Below are positions 25,541 to 33,860 of a DNA stretch of 64,000 nucleotides, in pieces; within the stretch, counting starts at the first letter, position 1, and each line of letters opens with the position of its first letter. Where the stretch lies: positions 2,753,595 through 2,817,594 of the forward strand of contig JAWPMO010000001.1 in NCBI GenBank assembly GCA_033344875.1. The letters run 5' to 3'. A program made the translations under genes and the position numbers. A model generated the notes under the pieces. The model searched no databases. It had not been told where the DNA came from and saw only the letters and a list, made by a program, of their open reading frames with translations. The stretch is from Ilumatobacteraceae bacterium (lineage in GTDB: Bacteria > Actinomycetota > Acidimicrobiia > Acidimicrobiales > Ilumatobacteraceae).

Positions 25541-26314
25541 TTACTGGGCGGTCCAGCCGCCGTCGACGGGCAGCACCGTGCCGGTGACCATCGCTGCGGC
25601 ATCCGACGCGAGGTAGACGACCGCGCCGGCCACGTCGGCGATCGCTCCCACATTCCCCATCGGGATTCGATCGACCACGCCGGCGAGATACGCCGGGTCG
25701 TCGAGTCGTTCAGCGGTGCCGGGCGTGTGGATGAACGTCGGTGCCACGGCATTGACGGTGACCCCGCTCGATGCCCATTCCAGTGCGAGCACACGGACGA
25801 TCTGGTTGACCGCTCCCTTCGATGCGCAGTACACCGCGTGATCACGGATACCGACGAGCGACGCCTGCGAACTCATCGCCACGATCCGACCCGATCCCCT
25901 GGCGACCATCCCACGTCCGACGGCCTGGGCGGTGAAGAACAGGCCCTTGGCGTTGACGGCCATCATCTCGTCCCAGTCCTCCTCGGTGACGTGGAGGGCG
26001 GGATGGTTGGCGCCGAGACCTGCGTTGGCGACGAGCACGTCGATCCGACCGTGCTGCTCGGTGACCTCGTCGACGGCGGCCTCGATCGATCCGACGTCCG
26101 ACACATCGAGTTCGTGGGCGGTCGCTGCACCGCCGCGCTCCAGCACGTCGGACACGACCTCGTCGGCATCGCGTCGTGTGCGTGCCGTCACGGCAACCGT
26201 CGCCCCCGCTGCGGCGAGTGCGTCGACGAGACCACGCCCGATGCCGCGGTTGGCTCCCGTGACGAGGGCGATCCGTCCGGCGAGCGAGAAGGAGGGAAGT
26301 TGTTCGCTGTCCAC
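25541..26314 (-). CDS. SDR family oxidoreductase
   Basis: A 257-residue classical short-chain dehydrogenase. The NAD(P) motif is 'VTGANRGIGRGL' (TGxxxGxG, about residues 19-30). 'NAGLG' follows, then the catalytic Ser in 'VAMSSQAS' and Y-x3-K in 'YCASKGAVNQ'. The C terminus is 'VTGTVLPVDGGWTAQ', typical of the gluconate 5-dehydrogenase/FabG-like group. Arg and Thr after the second strand ('TARTRRD') suggest NADP preference. The start is GTG 26314. No operon partner is close enough to indicate a substrate. Confidence 0.9.
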   Translation of the reverse strand: MDSEQLPSFSLAGRIALVTGANRGIGRGLVDALAAAGATVAVTARTRRDADEVVSDVLERGGAATAHELDVSDVGSIEAAVDEVTEQHGRIDVLVANAGLGANHPALHVTEEDWDEMMAVNAKGLFFTAQAVGRGMVARGSGRIVAMSSQASLVGIRDHAVYCASKGAVNQIVRVLALEWASSGVTVNAVAPTFIHTPGTAERLDDPAYLAGVVDRIPMGNVGAIADVAGAVVYLASDAAAMVTGTVLPVDGGWTAQ

Positions 26315-26381
26315 GCCAGCACCCTAGGGGCGAGCCGCGGGCGAGGCCCACGGTGCGACCGGTTTCGAGCGTCGAGGCGTC

Positions 26382-27452
26382 TCAGGCGACGACGACGAGG
26401 TTGCGTCCCTGTGACTTGGCGCGGTACATCGCCGAGTCCGCGGCGGCCATCAACCGGTCGATGTCGACCGGGCCGTGTGCGCTGCTGGCGACGCCGACGC
26501 TGACCGTCAACGGCGCCAGGTCCCACGCCCACGCCTCGACCGCATTGCGATATCGCTCTCCGAGCCGTCCCGCCCCTTCGGCGTCGGTCCCGGTGAGGAT
26601 CGCGACGAACTCTTCGCCACCCCACCGTCCGACGAAGTCGCTCGCTCGGGTCTCGGCGCAGAGGATCTTGCCGATCGTCTCGAGGGCGACGTCGCCGGCG
26701 GCGTGCCCGAACGTGTCGTTGAATTGCTTGTACCGGTCGACGTCGATCATGGCGACCGAGAACTTGGTGCCGTGTCGCTGAGCCCGCTCGACTTCGTCGT
26801 CGAGGCGTTCGAGCAGCGCCCGACGGTTCGGCAGACCCGTCAGCGCATCGGTGACGCTCTGCTCGGCGACGATCAGCATCTGCTGCTCGAGCCGTCGCTG
26901 GGCCTCTTCGAGCTGCACCTGGTAGCGGTCGCGCTGGTCCGCTGCCGCTTCGAGCGCCGCGACGCTGCGCCGCAGCTCGAGCTGTGCGATGACCTGCCGC
27001 GACAGTGCCCACAGCGCCTGCTGCTGATCGGCGGTGAGCTGATGGGGCTCGTCGTGGATGACACACAGCGTGCCGAGCGCGTGTCCACGAGCCGTCGTCA
27101 GCGGGACTCCCGCGTAGAAACGCACACCGGCGTCGGTCGCCAGCGGGTTGTCGACGAATCGTTCGTCCGCTGCCGTGTCGGGGACCAGGAACAGCTCATC
27201 GGGTTGCAGGATCGCATGGGAGCAGAACGAGATGTCACGAGGACTGCCCTCGAGATCGGTGCCGACCTTCGACTTGAACCACTGCCGGCCCTCGTCGACG
27301 AGCGTCATCAACGCGATCGGGGTCTCGCAGATCTGCGAGGCGAGGAGGGTGATGTCGTCGTACGCCTGCTCGGGAAGCGTGTCGAGGATGTCGAGTTCCG
27401 CGAGCGCTCGGAGACGTTCGGTCTCGTTGTCGGGTGGTTCGGCGATCTGCAT
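26382..27452 (-). CDS. GAF-GGDEF diguanylate cyclase
   Basis: A 356-residue cytosolic c-di-GMP synthase. A GAF domain (about 18-160, beginning 'ERLRALAELDILDTLPEQAYDDI' in two halves) is joined by a coiled-coil ('QVQLEEAQRRLEQQM') to a GGDEF domain (about 200-356). The active-site loop is 'GGEEF', and an inhibitory I-site R-x-x-D ('RASD') lies exactly five residues before it, so product feedback is expected. 'FCSHAILQPDELFLVPD' marks the GAF pocket type often seen in light or redox sensors. The ATG at 27452 is followed upstream by a 360-bp non-coding region holding repeat copy A. Confidence 0.92.
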   Translation of the reverse strand: MQIAEPPDNETERLRALAELDILDTLPEQAYDDITLLASQICETPIALMTLVDEGRQWFKSKVGTDLEGSPRDISFCSHAILQPDELFLVPDTAADERFVDNPLATDAGVRFYAGVPLTTARGHALGTLCVIHDEPHQLTADQQQALWALSRQVIAQLELRRSVAALEAAADQRDRYQVQLEEAQRRLEQQMLIVAEQSVTDALTGLPNRRALLERLDDEVERAQRHGTKFSVAMIDVDRYKQFNDTFGHAAGDVALETIGKILCAETRASDFVGRWGGEEFVAILTGTDAEGAGRLGERYRNAVEAWAWDLAPLTVSVGVASSAHGPVDIDRLMAAADSAMYRAKSQGRNLVVVA

Positions 27453-27536
27453 GGCGGTCTACTCGCAATGTCCGATGCTAACGCCCGCCGGCCAACGCCC
27501 CGTTCGGAGCACTTCGCCAGGGTGCCGCACACGAAC

Positions 27537-27697
27537 GAAGCGCCGTCGGTCGCTGGACCGAGGGCGCTTCGAGGGGAAACCGGTGAGATGGGACCATCGG
27601 GCGGATGGTTCGTCTCTTCATCGTGTGGGGCTGCGGCCGACTTGAGCGGGTTGACCGACTCCTCACCGATTCCTCACCGACTTGACGTCATCCTCAC
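27537..27697 (+). repeat. Structured repeat element, copy A
   Basis: One of three copies of a ~160-nt element (others at 29575 and 50173). Hairpin 1 (27537-27570) has an 8-bp GAAGCGCC/GGCGCTTC stem and an inner TCGGT/ACCGA stem. Hairpin 2 (27585-27616) pairs GAGA/TCTC and ACCATC/GATGGT. Then come the conserved blocks TTCATCG, TTGAGCGGGTT and a three-fold CCTCACCGA. It fills most of the 360-bp gene-free stretch between the GGDEF gene and a truncated permease fragment. I see no tRNA, integrase or transposase next to it. Confidence 0.75.
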
Positions 27698-27812
27698 CGA
27701 TCCGGCCCCGGGAACGAGCGGTTCGCCGGCGATGAAGCGTCTGAGGCTATGGACCAGATCGCCTTCGAGGCGGGCGTCGTGCCGGTCGAGCGGCGTCACA
27801 CATCGGGCTGTC

Positions 27813-28067
27813 CTGCGGCAGCAGTTCACGATCAGCATCGCGACCGCCATCCTGACCGAGGCCTCGCTCGGCTACCTCGGCCTCGGCGTGCCGCCGCCCG
27901 CGCCGACCTGGGGGTCGATGCTGGCGACCGGCAAGGCGTACGTCGAGACCTCGGTCTGGCCGTCGGTCGTCCCGGGCGTGTGCATCATGCTCACGGTGCT
28001 CGGGTTCAACCTGCTCGGCGACTCACTGCGCGACGCGCTCGATCCTCGCACCCGCAACCGGCGCTGA
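27813..28067 (+). pseudogene. Fragment of a DppC/OppC-type peptide ABC permease (C-terminal 84 residues)
   Basis: The frame reads the last two transmembrane segments of a dipeptide/oligopeptide ABC permease: '[19 protein letters not shown]', '[10 protein letters not shown]', '[19 protein letters not shown]', then the family ending '[16 protein letters not shown]'. The EAA loop and all N-terminal helices are missing, and there is no start codon or partner permease nearby. The break is about 115 bp after repeat copy A. This is a remnant of a deleted operon rather than a functional gene. The amidase that follows may once have belonged to the same peptide-uptake cluster. Confidence 0.85.
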
Positions 28068-28127
28068 CGGCGTCGCCGGAACCGGCGGAGTCCGAGCGGT
28101 CGGCCCGGTCGGCGTACGCTCGTCACG

Positions 28128-29549
28128 ATGCACGAACTTGACCATCTCGACGTCGCCCGGCTCTCGGAGCTGCTGCACGGCGGCGATCTGTCGCCGGTCG
28201 AACTGACCAGCCACGCCCTCGACCGGATCGAGGAACTCGACGGTCACCTGGGCGCCTTCATCACCGTCACGCGCGATCGGGCGATGACCGAGGCGGCGAA
28301 GGCCGAACGTGAACTCGCCAGCGGTGAGTCGCGGGGTCGGCTGCACGGCATCCCGTACGCGGCGAAGGACTTGTTCGACGTGGCCGACGAGGCCACCGGT
28401 GCCGGCACACGGCTGCTCGCCGACAACGTCGCCGCCGCCGATGCCACCGTCGTGCGTCGGATGCGCAACGCCGGGATGGTGCTCGTCGGCAAGACGCACA
28501 CGGTGCAGCTCGCGTTCGGGGGTGCCGGCGTCAACCACGACACCGGCACACCACGCAACCCGTGGCGCGGCGACGTGCATCACGTGCCGGGTGGGTCATC
28601 GAGCGGTTCGGCCGTCGCGGTGGCGGCCGGGATGGTGCCGGTCGCGCTCGGCACCGACACGAGCGGTTCGGTGCGGATCCCCGCGTCGCTGTGTGGCATC
28701 ACCGGCCTGAAGACCACCGTCGGCCGGGTCAGCCGGGCGGGGGTGTATCCGCTGAGCCCCACACTCGACTCCGTCGGCCCGCTCACGCGGACGGCGGCCG
28801 ACGCGGCCGCGGTGTACCAGGTCATCCAAGGTGCCGATGTCGGTGATCCGGCCACGTTCGGGCAGGACCGGCACGACGTGTCGGGTGCGCTCGGAGCGGG
28901 GGTGGCGGGTCTGCGGCTCGCGATCATCGAGACGATGTTCTTCGACGGTGCCGATCCGGCGGTGGTCGCCGCGGTGCGCGCCGCCGGCGACGTGCTGGCC
29001 GATCTCGGTGCCGACGTCTCGTCGATCGAGGCACCGGAGATCGACGAGGTGATGGGCGGCAGCACCGCACCGACCCGCGCGCGCACCGTCGCCGCCGAGG
29101 GGTACGCCATCAACCGTCGGCTGCTCGAGAACTCGTTCGACCAACTCGATCCGGTCGTTGCCGAACGTATGCGGCCGGGGCGCGAGTTGCTCGCGATCGA
29201 CTTCCTCGACGCGTTCGACGCATGGCGCCGGTTGCGCGCCTCGTTCGCCGAACGCACGTCGGGCATCGACGCGTACCTGGGACCGACCACGATGCTGCCG
29301 GCGCGTCCGCTCGCCGAGGTCGACGCGTCACCCGAGGCGTACGCCCGGATGAACGGCGGCTACCTGCGCAACACGTCGATTGGGAACCGACTCGAGTGGG
29401 CCGGGCTGTCGGTGCCGTGCGGCTTCACCGACGACGGGCTGCCGATCGGCCTGGCGATCCACGCGCCGGCGATGCACGAAGAGGTCGTCCTGCAGATCGG
29501 CGACGCCTACCAGGCCGCCACCGACTGGCACACCCGCCGCCCGAACTGA
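28128..29549 (+). CDS. Amidase (amidase-signature family)
   Basis: A 473-residue amidase-signature enzyme that hydrolyses an amide to acid and ammonia. The catalytic Ser-cisSer-Lys triad is seen as Lys in '[10 protein letters not shown]' near residue 81, '[15 protein letters not shown]' near residue 155 and '[13 protein letters not shown]' with the nucleophile Ser. It has full length and an intact C terminus. It is bracketed by two direct copies of the structured repeat (A and B, about 2 kb apart). In nitrile-using bacteria an amidase follows nitrile hydratase; here the hydratase is 6 kb away, so a shared pathway is only possible. GatA is unlikely because no GatB/C is present. Confidence 0.88.
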   Translation: MHELDHLDVARLSELLHGGDLSPVELTSHALDRIEELDGHLGAFITVTRDRAMTEAAKAERELASGESRGRLHGIPYAAKDLFDVADEATGAGTRLLADNVAAADATVVRRMRNAGMVLVGKTHTVQLAFGGAGVNHDTGTPRNPWRGDVHHVPGGSSSGSAVAVAAGMVPVALGTDTSGSVRIPASLCGITGLKTTVGRVSRAGVYPLSPTLDSVGPLTRTAADAAAVYQVIQGADVGDPATFGQDRHDVSGALGAGVAGLRLAIIETMFFDGADPAVVAAVRAAGDVLADLGADVSSIEAPEIDEVMGGSTAPTRARTVAAEGYAINRRLLENSFDQLDPVVAERMRPGRELLAIDFLDAFDAWRRLRASFAERTSGIDAYLGPTTMLPARPLAEVDASPEAYARMNGGYLRNTSIGNRLEWAGLSVPCGFTDDGLPIGLAIHAPAMHEEVVLQIGDAYQAATDWHTRRPN

Positions 29550-29574
29550 TCGCGCACAGGTGGACCGGCGCGGC

Positions 29575-29736
29575 GAAGCGCCTCCGGTGGCGGGACCGAG
29601 AGGCGCTTCGTCGAACGAACCGGTGAGATGGAGTCGCTCGGCGGCGACTCATCTGTTCATCGTGCGGTGCTCGATCCCACTTGAGCGGGTTCACCGAGTC
29701 CTCACCGACCTTGACGCAGTGCTGACCCGAGTTGGC
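29575..29736 (+). repeat. Structured repeat element, copy B
   Basis: The best-preserved copy. Hairpin 1 (29575-29609) has a 9-bp outer stem and an inner CGGT/ACCG stem. Hairpin 2 (29626-29654) is 11 bp with one bulge: AGAT/ATCT plus GAGTCGC (29631-29637) with GCGACTC (29644-29650). The base pairs differ from copy A but the fold is the same. The conserved block CCACTTGAGCGGGTT and the tail up to 29736 align without gaps to copy C. It lies between the amidase stop and the LuxR gene stop. Confidence 0.78.
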
Positions 29737-29839
29737 GCGCAGCACGCGTGGCCGAACCCGAATCGGAACGGAGTTGACAGGGTGGGCCGCGGCGACACGT
29801 GAGCCGTGGCAACGCCGGGACAGTGGTCGAACCGTGCAA

Positions 29840-31009
29840 TCAGGCCGGCCGGAACCAACCGTTGGGCGCGACCTCCTGGCCGAACCGTGGCTGGTACTGA
29901 TCGAAGAAGATCCTCCCCATCAGCTCGCGTCGGCTGCGGACCCCGGCCTTGGTGAAGATCGACTTCAGGTGGTCCTGGACCGTGTACGCCGAGAGGTGGA
30001 GGGCCAGCGCGATGTCCTTGGTCTCGGCACCCTGCAGGACGAGTTGCGTCACGTCTCGTTCGCGTGCCGTCAGACCGAACGCCTCGACGACCAACGGGAT
30101 GATCTCGGGGGGCCGCGCGTCCTCGATCGTGATCACCACGTCGCCGGTGACGCCGTCGCGGGCGGCCATCGGCGACGCCTGGAGCACGACCCAGCTGCCG
30201 TCGTGGAGCCGCAGCCGGCCACGTGGTACCACCGGCACCTCGCCCTTGGCGTAACGGCGCGCACAGGCGACGAGCGCTGCGATGGTGCCGATCGGATTGG
30301 CGCTGTGGTGGTTCACCATCACCTGGCGGAGCCGCTCCTCGGCCCCGACGCTGACCTGGCTCATCCGGTCGTGCGCGTCGACGATGATCACGGCGGGACC
30401 GTTGGCGACCCGGTCGATCGGTTGCGAAGCGACGCCGCTCAGCAGGCCTGCTCGGAATCCGTTCGCGAGCACGGTCGACAGGGTCGACGCGAACTCGACG
30501 TCGGCCTCGTCGAACGGCTCGTCCTCGGGCCCGCGGAAGAAAGCCAATGCCCCCCACATCCGCCCATCGACGCACGCCATCACACGCAGTTCGTCGCCGT
30601 ACCCGTAGAACGGTTGGATGCAGTCGCGGAGTCGGAGCGATCGATCGAGCTCGCCTCCGGTGACGATGTGCATGCCGATCGCCCGCTGGTCGGTGGCCGC
30701 CACGTCGAGGAACGACGTGGATTCGTCACCGCCGTACTCGATCAGACCCCACTCGAGGTCGTGGTCGTCCTTGCCGTACAGGTCACCGAACTTGTAGGTG
30801 CTGGTCAGCAACGACGTCGTCGGGTCGATGGTGGCGACGCAGGTCGCGACCGGACGCAGGACGCGCTGGACGGATGCATCGATCTCCGCGAGGAACGTCG
30901 GCAGGTCGAGCCCGGCGGTCGAGACGACCTCGACGTCGCGCCGCACGCGTTCGGCTGTGAGAGCGCTGCCCATCGAGTCATTGTGTTCCTTTCCGGCCGG
31001 CGATGCCAT
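29840..31009 (-). CDS. LuxR family regulator with GAF-like sensor
   Basis: A 389-residue regulator. Residues 15-190 form a GAF-like sensor ('FLAEIDASVQRVLRPVATC', 'IQPFYGYGDELRVMACVDG', 'WGALAFFRG'). A PAS-like linker follows, and the C terminus is a LuxR HTH ('LTARERDVTQLVLQGAETK', then 'LSAYTVQDHLKSIFTKAGV'). ATG 31009 is preferred over ATG 30973 because AGGAGA stands 5 bp before it. It is divergent from the metallo-beta-lactamase-fold gene 92 bp away and so may control it. The ligand is unknown. Confidence 0.85.
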   Translation of the reverse strand: MASPAGKEHNDSMGSALTAERVRRDVEVVSTAGLDLPTFLAEIDASVQRVLRPVATCVATIDPTTSLLTSTYKFGDLYGKDDHDLEWGLIEYGGDESTSFLDVAATDQRAIGMHIVTGGELDRSLRLRDCIQPFYGYGDELRVMACVDGRMWGALAFFRGPEDEPFDEADVEFASTLSTVLANGFRAGLLSGVASQPIDRVANGPAVIIVDAHDRMSQVSVGAEERLRQVMVNHHSANPIGTIAALVACARRYAKGEVPVVPRGRLRLHDGSWVVLQASPMAARDGVTGDVVITIEDARPPEIIPLVVEAFGLTARERDVTQLVLQGAETKDIALALHLSAYTVQDHLKSIFTKAGVRSRRELMGRIFFDQYQPRFGQEVAPNGWFRPA

Positions 31010-31101
31010 CCCAATCTCCTGGGGGTCGCGCACCCCCCGGAACCGGTGTCCACGAGGCCCGTCACGATGCGGGATGGCGGCGGTCGTCGATGGTCCCGAC
31101 G

Positions 31102-32016
31102 ATGGCACACATGACACTCACCACCGACACCACCACCCCCGAACCGACTTCGGCCGGCTCCCCATCGGGACCCGGCACGACGACGTCGGGCCCCGCGCGA
31201 ATCGGCCCGATCGAGATCGCACCCGACACGTTCGTGATCCACGACACGTACGCCCCGGCCGGCGCCCCCGGAGCGGTGCACATGAACTCGATGCTGATCC
31301 GCGGCGCCGAGCCGATCGTGATCGACACCGGGACCCCACTCGACCGGACGGCCCACCTCGAGGACCTGTTCGGGCTCGTCGACCCGGACGACGTGCGCTG
31401 GGTGTTCATCAGCCACGACGACATCGACCACTACGGCAACGTGCACGAAGTGATGGACGCGTGCCCGAACGCGACACTCGTCGCCAGCTGGTTCCTGTGT
31501 GATCGTGTGGCCGTCGACCGGCTCGATGTGCCGCCGATGCGGTGGCGTTGGGTCAACGACGGGCAGTCGCTCGACATCGGTGATCGCACGCTGTTCGCCG
31601 TCCGCCCTCCGTTGTACGACTCGCCGACCACGCGCGGGGTGTTCGACCCGACGACCGGCGTCTACTGGGCGTCGGACTGCTACGCCGCGCCGGTGCCGGG
31701 CCCGACGGCGTTCGTCGACGAACTCGATCCGAACGAGTGGGCCGCCGGGTTCCACACGTTCCAGGCGTGGAACAGCCCGTGGGTGTCGATGCTCGACGAG
31801 CGTCGATTCGCCGACGCCTGCGCCGCGATCGAGCAGATGGCACCGACCACGATCGCCGGCTGTCACAGCCCGACGATCGGGTCGAGCCAGGTGGACCGTG
31901 CGTTCGAGCTGCTGCGCGAGGTGCCGGGGGCATTCGTGCCGCCGCAGCCCGACCAGCTCGTCCTCGATCAGATCGTCGCCACGATCACGTCGATGTCCGC
32001 CCAACTGCCGTCGTGA
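31102..32016 (+). CDS. Metallo-beta-lactamase-fold (flavodiiron-like/ODP) protein
   Basis: A 304-residue MBL-fold protein resembling the oxygen- or NO-binding diiron domain of flavodiiron proteins without the flavodoxin part. The first strands contain 'HMNSMLIRGAEPIVIDTG', and the metal motif is 'FISHDDIDHYGN', where the usual H-x-H/E-x-D-H has Asp-Asp-Ile-Asp-His. Further ligands are expected in 'YWASDCYAAP' and 'IAGCHSPTI'. A Thr/Ser/Pro-rich N terminus of about 40 residues precedes the fold; three in-frame ATGs (31090, 31102, 31111) are close, and 31102 is a compromise. It could bind or reduce O2/NO or be a hydrolase. Confidence 0.8.
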   Translation: MAHMTLTTDTTTPEPTSAGSPSGPGTTTSGPARIGPIEIAPDTFVIHDTYAPAGAPGAVHMNSMLIRGAEPIVIDTGTPLDRTAHLEDLFGLVDPDDVRWVFISHDDIDHYGNVHEVMDACPNATLVASWFLCDRVAVDRLDVPPMRWRWVNDGQSLDIGDRTLFAVRPPLYDSPTTRGVFDPTTGVYWASDCYAAPVPGPTAFVDELDPNEWAAGFHTFQAWNSPWVSMLDERRFADACAAIEQMAPTTIAGCHSPTIGSSQVDRAFELLREVPGAFVPPQPDQLVLDQIVATITSMSAQLPS

Positions 32017-32045
32017 CGGCACGATCCGAATCAGGAAACATCGTC

Positions 32046-32630
32046 ATGAACCGCACCAACATCCCCGCCATCGTCTTCGCCGGCCTCGTGATCGTCGGCA
32101 CTGCCTGTGGCGGCGACGGGAACGCCGACGGCAGCTCCTCGCCGACCGAACCGTCGACCACCGAACCGTCGGCCGGTCACGACGACGGCCACGACGACAT
32201 GGCGGTCATGATCGACGGCGTGGATTACCACTTCGAGCACGTTCCGGAGTCGGTCGATGCGGGGACCCGGCTCGGGTTCCGCAACACCTCGGCCTCGGAG
32301 CTGCACGAACTCGTCGCCTTCCGAGTCGACTCCGACATGCCGCTGGCCGAGTTGCTCACGTTGCCGCCCGACGAACTCGAGGCGACGCTCGGCGCCCCGA
32401 TCACGGTACTGCTGCAGCCGCCGGGCGCCCCGGAGCCGATCATGGCGGTCGGTGACGGCACCCTCACGGATCCGGGGCGCTACGTGCTGATGTGCTTCAT
32501 CCCGATCGGCGCCGATCCGGACGAGTACTTGGCCGCGGTCGCCGCGGCCGGGGGCGGTAAACCCGAAGGTGTCGCCGGTGGTCCGCCGCACTTCACCGGC
32601 GGCATGTTCGCCGAGCTCGTCGTCGAGTGA
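32046..32630 (+). CDS. Cupredoxin-like lipoprotein
   Basis: A 194-residue lipoprotein: signal 'PAIVFAGLVIVGTAC' with lipobox Cys near residue 21, then a short His/Asp-rich linker. The mature domain has the layout of plastocyanin-like folds: 'RLGFRNTSASELHELVAFRV' with a candidate His ligand, and 'GRYVLMCFIPIGAD' with the Cys ligand strand. The C terminus ends '...PPHFTGGMFAELVVE'. It would be anchored outside the membrane and carry electrons or copper. It follows the MBL-fold gene by 29 bp, so the two probably form one transcript. Confidence 0.78.
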   Translation: MNRTNIPAIVFAGLVIVGTACGGDGNADGSSSPTEPSTTEPSAGHDDGHDDMAVMIDGVDYHFEHVPESVDAGTRLGFRNTSASELHELVAFRVDSDMPLAELLTLPPDELEATLGAPITVLLQPPGAPEPIMAVGDGTLTDPGRYVLMCFIPIGADPDEYLAAVAAAGGGKPEGVAGGPPHFTGGMFAELVVE

Positions 32631-32640
32631 CCCGCCGGGG

Positions 32641-32666
32641 CCCGTCGGTCGGTGACGCTCGACGGG
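32641..32666 (+). terminator. Hairpin after the cupredoxin-like gene
   Basis: A 7-bp perfect stem (32641-32647 with 32660-32666), extendable by three G-C pairs on the outside after one unpaired base, begins 10 bp after the stop codon. It has no U-tract. Confidence 0.5.
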
Positions 32667-32783
32667 ACCCGGCCGCCGCCGGCACACACACCCATCACCA
32701 CCGACATCTCCGCCTGTCGCCCAACGGGTGAAGTTCTGCACCGGGAGGTTTCGCCCGCGGGCGCGCGGGATATCGCCGATGCC

Positions 32784-33776
32784 ATGACGCTCCGCACACT
32801 CCCCCACCCGACCGGGCCGTGGTCGCACCACGTCCGCGAGGTGCTGCAGCGACGGCCGGCGGTCCGGCCGAAGACCCTGCCCTACGACCGGTTCGACGAC
32901 GACGCCCAGCTGGCGTGGTTCCTCCTGAACTGCGTGAGCTATCAGGGGTGGGAGGACGTCGACGATGACATCGAGTGGGATCCGGACGTGATCGCACTCC
33001 GACGACGGTTCGAACGATGGTTCATCGACGAGATGCGACGGCGATGCGTCGATGGCCCGACCGACCCGCGCGGGGCGGTGCAGCACGCCCTCGCTCCCGG
33101 CGGCACGCCCGGCATCGCCGGCTACCTCGAGCACGACGGCACCGCCGACCAGGTTCGTGAGTCGCTGCTGCTCCGGCTGCCGTACCAGCACCAGGAAGCC
33201 GACCCGCACACGTGGGCGGTGCCTCGTCTGCGAGGCGAGGTCAAGCGAGCGCTGTGCGACATCCAGGCCGGTGAGTACGGGGTCGGGCACGACAAGACGC
33301 ACGCCGAGCTGTTCCTCGCGTCGTTGGAGGGCGCGGGCGGCCCCGCGACGTCGGAGGCGTATCCGCTGCTGCCGGGAGCCGCGTTCGCCACGTTCAACTT
33401 CGTGACCGCTGCCGGCATGAACCGTTCACTGCGCGGCGCAGTCGTCGGCCAGCTCGCCCTGTTCGAGATGGACTCGGTCGATCCGAACCAGAAGATGGTG
33501 CATGCCTGCGAGCGGCTGGGGCTCGGCGACGACGTCCGTGCGTTCTTCCAGGTGCACGTGCTCGCCGATGCCGAGCACGAGGTGATCGCCGCTCGGGCGT
33601 TCCTCGACGAGTTCCCCCTCGAGGAGCCCGACCAGGTCGAGAACCTGCTGTTCGGCATCAGGGTGCAGTCGCACATCGACGGTGTGTTGGGCGCCCACGT
33701 GGTCGGCGCCTGGCAGCAGGGCCGGAGCGCGCTGCGGTCGCCGACCGCCGTGACGTCAGCGCGAACCGCCGCGTGA
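32784..33776 (+). CDS. Iron-containing redox enzyme family (heme-oxygenase-like diiron) protein
   Basis: A 330-residue all-helical protein of the 'iron-containing redox enzyme'/heme-oxygenase-like diiron oxygenase type. Candidate metal ligands occur in the three expected helices: 'EVKRALCDIQAGEYGVGH' with 'THAELF', and later 'FFQVHVLADAEHEVIAARAFLDEF', where Glu and His are spaced as ligands. ATG 32784 is favoured; the frame before it is low-complexity. Known relatives (UndA, SznF, BesC-type) oxidise fatty acids or amino-acid derivatives. The substrate here is unknown, and no biosynthetic cluster is adjacent. Confidence 0.75.
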   Translation: MTLRTLPHPTGPWSHHVREVLQRRPAVRPKTLPYDRFDDDAQLAWFLLNCVSYQGWEDVDDDIEWDPDVIALRRRFERWFIDEMRRRCVDGPTDPRGAVQHALAPGGTPGIAGYLEHDGTADQVRESLLLRLPYQHQEADPHTWAVPRLRGEVKRALCDIQAGEYGVGHDKTHAELFLASLEGAGGPATSEAYPLLPGAAFATFNFVTAAGMNRSLRGAVVGQLALFEMDSVDPNQKMVHACERLGLGDDVRAFFQVHVLADAEHEVIAARAFLDEFPLEEPDQVENLLFGIRVQSHIDGVLGAHVVGAWQQGRSALRSPTAVTSARTAA

Positions 33777-33860
33777 GCAGGCTCGGCCGTGAGTGCACCG
33801 CGGTCGACCTCACCTCCGACTCGGGTCGCCCGACGGGCACGGATGGGGCGATGGTGCGAC

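Noticed and set aside
24646-25845. Minus-strand frame of about 400 codons through the acidic lipoprotein
   Set aside because: It is the shadow of the Asp/Thr-rich linker and gives a Val/Gly-rich sequence with no domain; the plus-strand gene has a signal peptide and ribosome site.
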